The notes beneath the pieces were generated by a model. It was not told the DNA's origin. It did no database searches and saw nothing but the letters and a program-made list of their open reading frames with translations. From Planctomycetaceae bacterium (lineage in GTDB: Bacteria > Planctomycetota > Planctomycetia > Pirellulales > UBA1268), in contig JAUWWJ010000023.1 of the NCBI GenBank assembly GCA_030616935.1, positions 1 to 10,609 of the forward strand: a DNA stretch of 10,609 nt. The letters run 5' to 3'. The stretch's first letter is position 1. The number at the start of each line of letters is the position of its first letter. This document shows positions 7,427 through 10,609 of the stretch, in pieces. The position numbers and the translations under genes are program-made.

Positions 7427-7483
7427 GCTCTCCATCAGAAACTCTTTGCATATTGGGACGTTCTTCGGGGCCCAACAATTTCT

Positions 7484-8830
7484 TTAACGGCCGACAAAGA
7501 ATGGCCAATTTTCACTACAGCCAGATCCTTGACCGTCACGAACAGTCACAAACAGTCGGTAACCACCGGTTTCTTTTGGTGCCTGAAACCGTATCTGATC
7601 AGACTCAGAGCCTTCAGTTACTCGACCCTCAATAACATCTGGACGTTTTTCAACATCGCCCCCAATTTTTCTATCACTACTCTCCTTCACAATCGTCCAC
7701 GTGTACGACAAATGATCACCGTCAGGGTCACGGTATTCCACACGCGCTTCAAGTGTTTCGTTTGGATTCACTCTCTTTCCTGAAAAATTGATCCTGTTGC
7801 TCTGCAGAATCGGTGCTCTATTTCGAGGCCATGATCCAGTCCATGCCTTGGTCATCGCATCTACAACAAGTGTTTTCTCACCAGTAGGAAGGAGCATGCC
7901 GAACCAGGTTGCCGTTGTCTCCTGTTTGTGCCCCCACAAAAATGCATAACCACCCAGACAGTATTTCTGTCCAACTTGCGTACCATCTTTTGAAGTCGCA
8001 TCCAAAATCGAAGATGTTGCAGCAAAATAGGTTGATGCCTTACTTCGGCTCGACGGCTCTAGTGGTGCTTTCCAGGTTGTTGACGCGACCTCCCAAGGAC
8101 CAGGAGGACCATATTCACTCACACAATATGGTTTTTCCCATCCAAGATCTCGAAGAGTCTTGTCCATTCCAACTGATCCGGAATAAACATTCACTCCAAG
8201 AATATCGATGAGCGGTGCATACTTTTTTATGGCGGCTAACTTCGCATCATTCACATTTGCCACCACGGTCATTACGGGATGGTCCGGATCGTGTTTCTTA
8301 ACGAGGCTGGCGAGTATGTTTACCTCTTTCCAAATCTGAACACTGTCTCCCTTGCCCTCAGGGCCTTCCATTTCATTTCCCAAACCCCAACATAGCAGTG
8401 CTGGGTGGTTCTTCAGCCTTTTTATCGCCTTAACTACCTCATCACGTTGCTTCGTAATTGAATTCGGATCGTCATAACGAAAACCATGTCGTTCATGACC
8501 AAGCCACAATCCAACCGTGACAAAAACATTCTTGTCGTACGCATGATCGAGGAGAGATTTACCATCAACTTTTTTCTCTGCCGATGCAGCATCCCACGTT
8601 CGAATCGCATTGCCACCACATGAAGAAAGTAATTCAATATGTGATGTCCCACCAACACCCCTGATCACAAAGTGTTCTTCATTAACGTGAAGTTGGTAGC
8701 CATCTTTGGCACTGCCACGAATCCTGACCTGTGATCCATCAGCAGAAACACTTGTTTGTGTGACAAAAGCACAGAGGAACAGAAATGTAACTTTTTCAAG
8801 GATGCTTTTTACTATTCGAGTTCTAATCAT
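7484..8830 (-). CDS. Secreted glycoside hydrolase, clan GH-A (GH2/GH5-like TIM barrel) with C-terminal Ig/PKD-like domain
   Basis: From ATG 8830 the product has 448 residues. A signal peptide is clear: basic residues near the N-terminus (Arg3, Arg5, Lys8, Lys13), a hydrophobic core VTFLFLCAFV, and probable cleavage after SVSA near residue 30. The catalytic TIM barrel shows the clan GH-A pattern: GGNAIRTWDA (72-81), HPALLCWGLGNEME (142-155) with the probable acid/base Glu153, and YCVSEYGPPG (235-244) with the probable nucleophile Glu239. From about residue 339 a beta-sandwich domain follows, with DPDGDHLSYTW and a C-terminal YRLFVTVRDGQG as in PKD/cadherin-like folds; such domains often bind carbohydrate or act as spacers. 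The ATG overlaps the stop of the upstream small gene (ATGATTAG), implying coupled translation; a TTG at 8845 is an alternative start. The enzyme probably acts in the periplasm or outside the cell on a polysaccharide or oligosaccharide. Substrate and exact GH family cannot be read from sequence by eye. Confidence 0.85.
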   Translation of the reverse strand: MIRTRIVKSILEKVTFLFLCAFVTQTSVSADGSQVRIRGSAKDGYQLHVNEEHFVIRGVGGTSHIELLSSCGGNAIRTWDAASAEKKVDGKSLLDHAYDKNVFVTVGLWLGHERHGFRYDDPNSITKQRDEVVKAIKRLKNHPALLCWGLGNEMEGPEGKGDSVQIWKEVNILASLVKKHDPDHPVMTVVANVNDAKLAAIKKYAPLIDILGVNVYSGSVGMDKTLRDLGWEKPYCVSEYGPPGPWEVASTTWKAPLEPSSRSKASTYFAATSSILDATSKDGTQVGQKYCLGGYAFLWGHKQETTATWFGMLLPTGEKTLVVDAMTKAWTGSWPRNRAPILQSNRINFSGKRVNPNETLEARVEYRDPDGDHLSYTWTIVKESSDRKIGGDVEKRPDVIEGRVTEGSESDQIRFQAPKETGGYRLFVTVRDGQGSGCSENWPFFVGR

Positions 8831-9320
8831 CCAGTTGTGCGTCAAAATCTAATTCCTTTATTTTTGCTGCTGCAGCTTCCGATGGCTTCCAAAACCAGCC
8901 TTGAGGGTCCCAGCACTGACAGAACCCGTAGTCATCAACAAGGCTCTTGTAAGCCTCCACTGCCTCAGAAGATTTTCCTTGCTGCGATAGGGACTCTCCT
9001 TGGACAAATAGGATTGTTCCTACATCATTCAGAGCCCAATATGAGTGAATTTTATCGTCGTCCCCACTTGCAAATTCAGAGAGTGAGCTCTGCTGTTTTT
9101 TTGCTTCGTCTTGGTAGAGCTCACAACACTTCTTTGTGTACGCAGTAACATTGTCATGCTCACCTGCTTCCAATGCTTCCCAAGCTTTCGTCACCAGAGT
9201 CGATGATTTACTATCACCAAAGTCCTGTGCCGGCAAATCGGATTTTGCACTTGATAGAACTGCTACAAGAACGAGAAGAGTACACCAGCGAAGGTTTATC
9301 CGGTTTAATTTTTGAATCAT
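8823..9320 (-). CDS. Small secreted TPR-like protein associated with the glycosidase
   Basis: From ATG 9320 the protein has 165 residues. It begins with a signal peptide (RINLRW, hydrophobic core CTLLVLVAVL, possible cleavage after SSAKS or PAQD). Two helical-pair repeats resemble tetratricopeptide repeats: AWEALEAGEHDNVTAYTKKC, and a second running from YWALNDVG to EAYKSLVDDYG. The C-terminal motif CWDPQGWFWKP (136-146) is distinctive. From memory, proteins of this kind in planctomycetes and bacteroidetes are labelled tetratricopeptide or 'beta-glucanase precursor' proteins, but no catalytic domain is visible here. Start 9320 has GAGGA upstream; the in-frame ATG 9335 has none. The gene overlaps the glycosidase start and lies 48 bp after the larger upstream gene, so the three probably form an operon. 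A role as a scaffold or partner of secreted glycosidases is inference. Confidence 0.75.
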   Translation of the reverse strand: MIQKLNRINLRWCTLLVLVAVLSSAKSDLPAQDFGDSKSSTLVTKAWEALEAGEHDNVTAYTKKCCELYQDEAKKQQSSLSEFASGDDDKIHSYWALNDVGTILFVQGESLSQQGKSSEAVEAYKSLVDDYGFCQCWDPQGWFWKPSEAAAAKIKELDFDAQLDD

Positions 9321-9328
9321 TCCACTAT

Positions 9329-9333
9329 TCCTC
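9329..9333 (-). promoter_or_regulatory. Shine-Dalgarno deciding the TPR-like gene start
   Basis: GAGGA on the minus strand ends 8 nt before ATG 9320. The alternative in-frame ATG at 9335 has no such sequence upstream, so 9320 is preferred. Confidence 0.5.
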
Positions 9334-9368
9334 ATCTTAATGAAAAGCCATATAAAAACTTTTTGTGA

Positions 9369-10609
9369 TCAGCCTCTACCATCACTCTGTGGGTACTCGA
9401 CACCCACGTCAATTCTTGCAATGTTACCCGTGCGATTGAAGATCGCTTCTGACTCCTGCTTTGTCAGCCGCATGCGGTTCCGGATCACCTCTCCACCTGT
9501 TCGTGATGTAACCCGAATACCCCGGCCTCGACCAGTAGCTGCGTAAATTATCGGGACCTGGCAAAACGTAAACCCAAATAAACCAGCATCAAGATCAATG
9601 CTGACTCGATTCCCGGCAACGTCGTAATATTGAAACTGCCCCGGCATGCTTTGAAATTCAGAGTGATCCAGAATTACATTTTCAAAATGAATACGGCCTT
9701 CACAAATAACAATACCGAGTTCTAGTAGTCGTGTAAGCAGATCTTCTTTTACCTGTCCTGTCATACCTGGTTGCTGGGCACCAGCATGAGCTGGTGTATG
9801 TGAATATGGATCTGATGGAAAGGCACCATACGAGCAAACAGATTTACTTTTCCAAACACCATTTCGAATCTTAAAGAAGTGTTCTTTAAGTTCGGGAATT
9901 ACTGACTCACCTCGAAACTGTCTTGTTTGAATTTGTTGGGCAACTGCGTGGACAAGCTTTGAAACCATGTGCCAATAAATACTTCCAAGGCCTTCATATG
10001 CATAAAAATTTGTAGCTCTTCCAGAAAACGTTTCGTGGTGGAAGACGGCTTCCCAAAGATTTGAAATTTGCCTGCGATCCTCTTGTGTAAATTCCCACTG
10101 GTTCTCTGTGTTATTCCACAAGTCTATCTTCGCATTCAGATCAGCATCGTTTCGGAGGTCACTTGCAAAATGCAATCCCCCATCTTCGTTTTGGCAGAGT
10201 AGGTCACAGCCCCCAGCATCAATCACTCTTCGTGCTATTGAATTATTTCTGAACCACTCTTGAGGAATCTGATTTTTTTCAGAAAACTTTTTTTCTGCTT
10301 GGTTCGGATACAACAAATAACTATTTTGGTCAGGACGATACAGATCACTTTTTTCCAAGGCATTCAGAAGTTCAACAACTTCTTTTTGGCAAAGCACATT
10401 CGACTCCAGAATCGCTACTTGACCTTCTAACATAAGCCCAACTGGAGCAATATGAATTTCCTCATCACCCACACAGATCCAGTTGTAGGATTCATAAAGA
10501 CCATCCGAACGCCGGTTGCCTCGTATCGTCTCCTCAAGGACATGAATCGCTCTAAGACAGAAGCGTCGAATATCTGCTACAGCAACATCGGTTCGCTTAC
10601 CAGAGAAAC
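9369..10609 (-). CDS. Large conserved protein of unrecognised family, possibly carbohydrate-active (5' end outside window)
   Basis: The reading frame is open from the right edge to TGA at 9369, giving 412 visible C-terminal residues; a GTG at 10472 is internal, since the frame continues upstream with protein-like sequence (FSGKRTDVAVADIRRFC, IRGNRRSDGLYESYNWI). Distinctive motifs in order are GLMLEGQVAIL, SDLYRPDQNSYLLYP, TNFYAYEGLGSIYWHMVSKL, DPYSHTPAHAGAQQPG followed by MTGQVKEDLLTR, and FGFTFCQVPIIY. The Trp/Tyr/His-rich helical segments and the final beta-rich stretch are reminiscent of large alpha/alpha-toroid carbohydrate enzymes such as glycoside phosphorylases. I cannot assign a family or catalytic residues, so function is left open. 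No signal peptide can be judged because the N-terminus is missing. It is the first visible gene of the cluster with the TPR-like protein and the secreted glycosidase, which suggests work on the same glycan or its breakdown products. Confidence 0.8.
   Translation of the reverse strand, partial: FSGKRTDVAVADIRRFCLRAIHVLEETIRGNRRSDGLYESYNWICVGDEEIHIAPVGLMLEGQVAILESNVLCQKEVVELLNALEKSDLYRPDQNSYLLYPNQAEKKFSEKNQIPQEWFRNNSIARRVIDAGGCDLLCQNEDGGLHFASDLRNDADLNAKIDLWNNTENQWEFTQEDRRQISNLWEAVFHHETFSGRATNFYAYEGLGSIYWHMVSKLVHAVAQQIQTRQFRGESVIPELKEHFFKIRNGVWKSKSVCSYGAFPSDPYSHTPAHAGAQQPGMTGQVKEDLLTRLLELGIVICEGRIHFENVILDHSEFQSMPGQFQYYDVAGNRVSIDLDAGLFGFTFCQVPIIYAATGRGRGIRVTSRTGGEVIRNRMRLTKQESEAIFNRTGNIARIDVGVEYPQSDGRG

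Larger units (their letters stand above)
7183..7483. other. Non-coding region between the lacI-type gene and the glycosidase
   Basis: No convincing gene is seen in these 301 bp. They hold a promoter-like pair with an embedded operator, a second perfect palindrome nearer the lacI-type start, and a GC-rich hairpin nearer the glycosidase stop, each listed separately. Confidence 0.7.

Noticed and set aside
9354..9364. AAAAACTTTTT symmetric run between the two right-hand genes
   Set aside because: It has a one-base loop and only A-T pairs, so it would not form a stable hairpin; no promoter hexamers flank it convincingly.

Overview
The window looks like a bacterial chromosome segment, most likely from a marine member of the Planctomycetota (Pirellulales-like). 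That placement is inference. It rests on moderate GC, weak or absent Shine-Dalgarno sequences, a SWIM-type SNF2 ATPase beside heme genes, and a secreted glycosidase paired with a small TPR-like protein. No rRNA, tRNA, CRISPR array, transposase or phage gene was seen. Six genes are complete and two run off the window edges.

Left part (1-3926): a large SNF2-family helicase/ATPase gene on the minus strand, cut by the left edge just after motif Ia. It lies downstream of hemE (uroporphyrinogen decarboxylase), also on the minus strand. The SNF2 protein opens with what looks like an eroded SWIM zinc finger. A 230-bp divergent region separates hemE from the next block.

Middle (3927-6094): a plus-strand pair, a CcsA/HemX-type eight-helix membrane protein and hemA (glutamyl-tRNA reductase), overlapping by ATGA and probably co-translated. 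With hemE this forms a divergent heme-biosynthesis locus. HemA commits glutamyl-tRNA to 5-aminolevulinate by the C5 route, and HemE makes coproporphyrinogen III. The membrane protein belongs to a family linked to cytochrome c maturation or to HemA control.

Right part (6136-10609): four minus-strand genes that look like a carbohydrate-use locus. In transcription order they are: a large cytosolic-looking protein of unrecognised family (5' end outside the window), a small secreted TPR-like protein, a secreted clan GH-A glycoside hydrolase with a C-terminal Ig/PKD-like domain, and a LacI-family regulator. The regulator has its own upstream region. In it a near-perfect LacI/GalR-type operator fills the spacer of a plausible promoter, and a second perfect palindrome lies downstream, which suggests autoregulation. 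The sugar is unknown.

The heme/SNF2 half is ordinary housekeeping. The points most worth a second look are the LacI operator architecture, the unrecognised protein at the right edge with its secreted partners, and the eroded SWIM motif.
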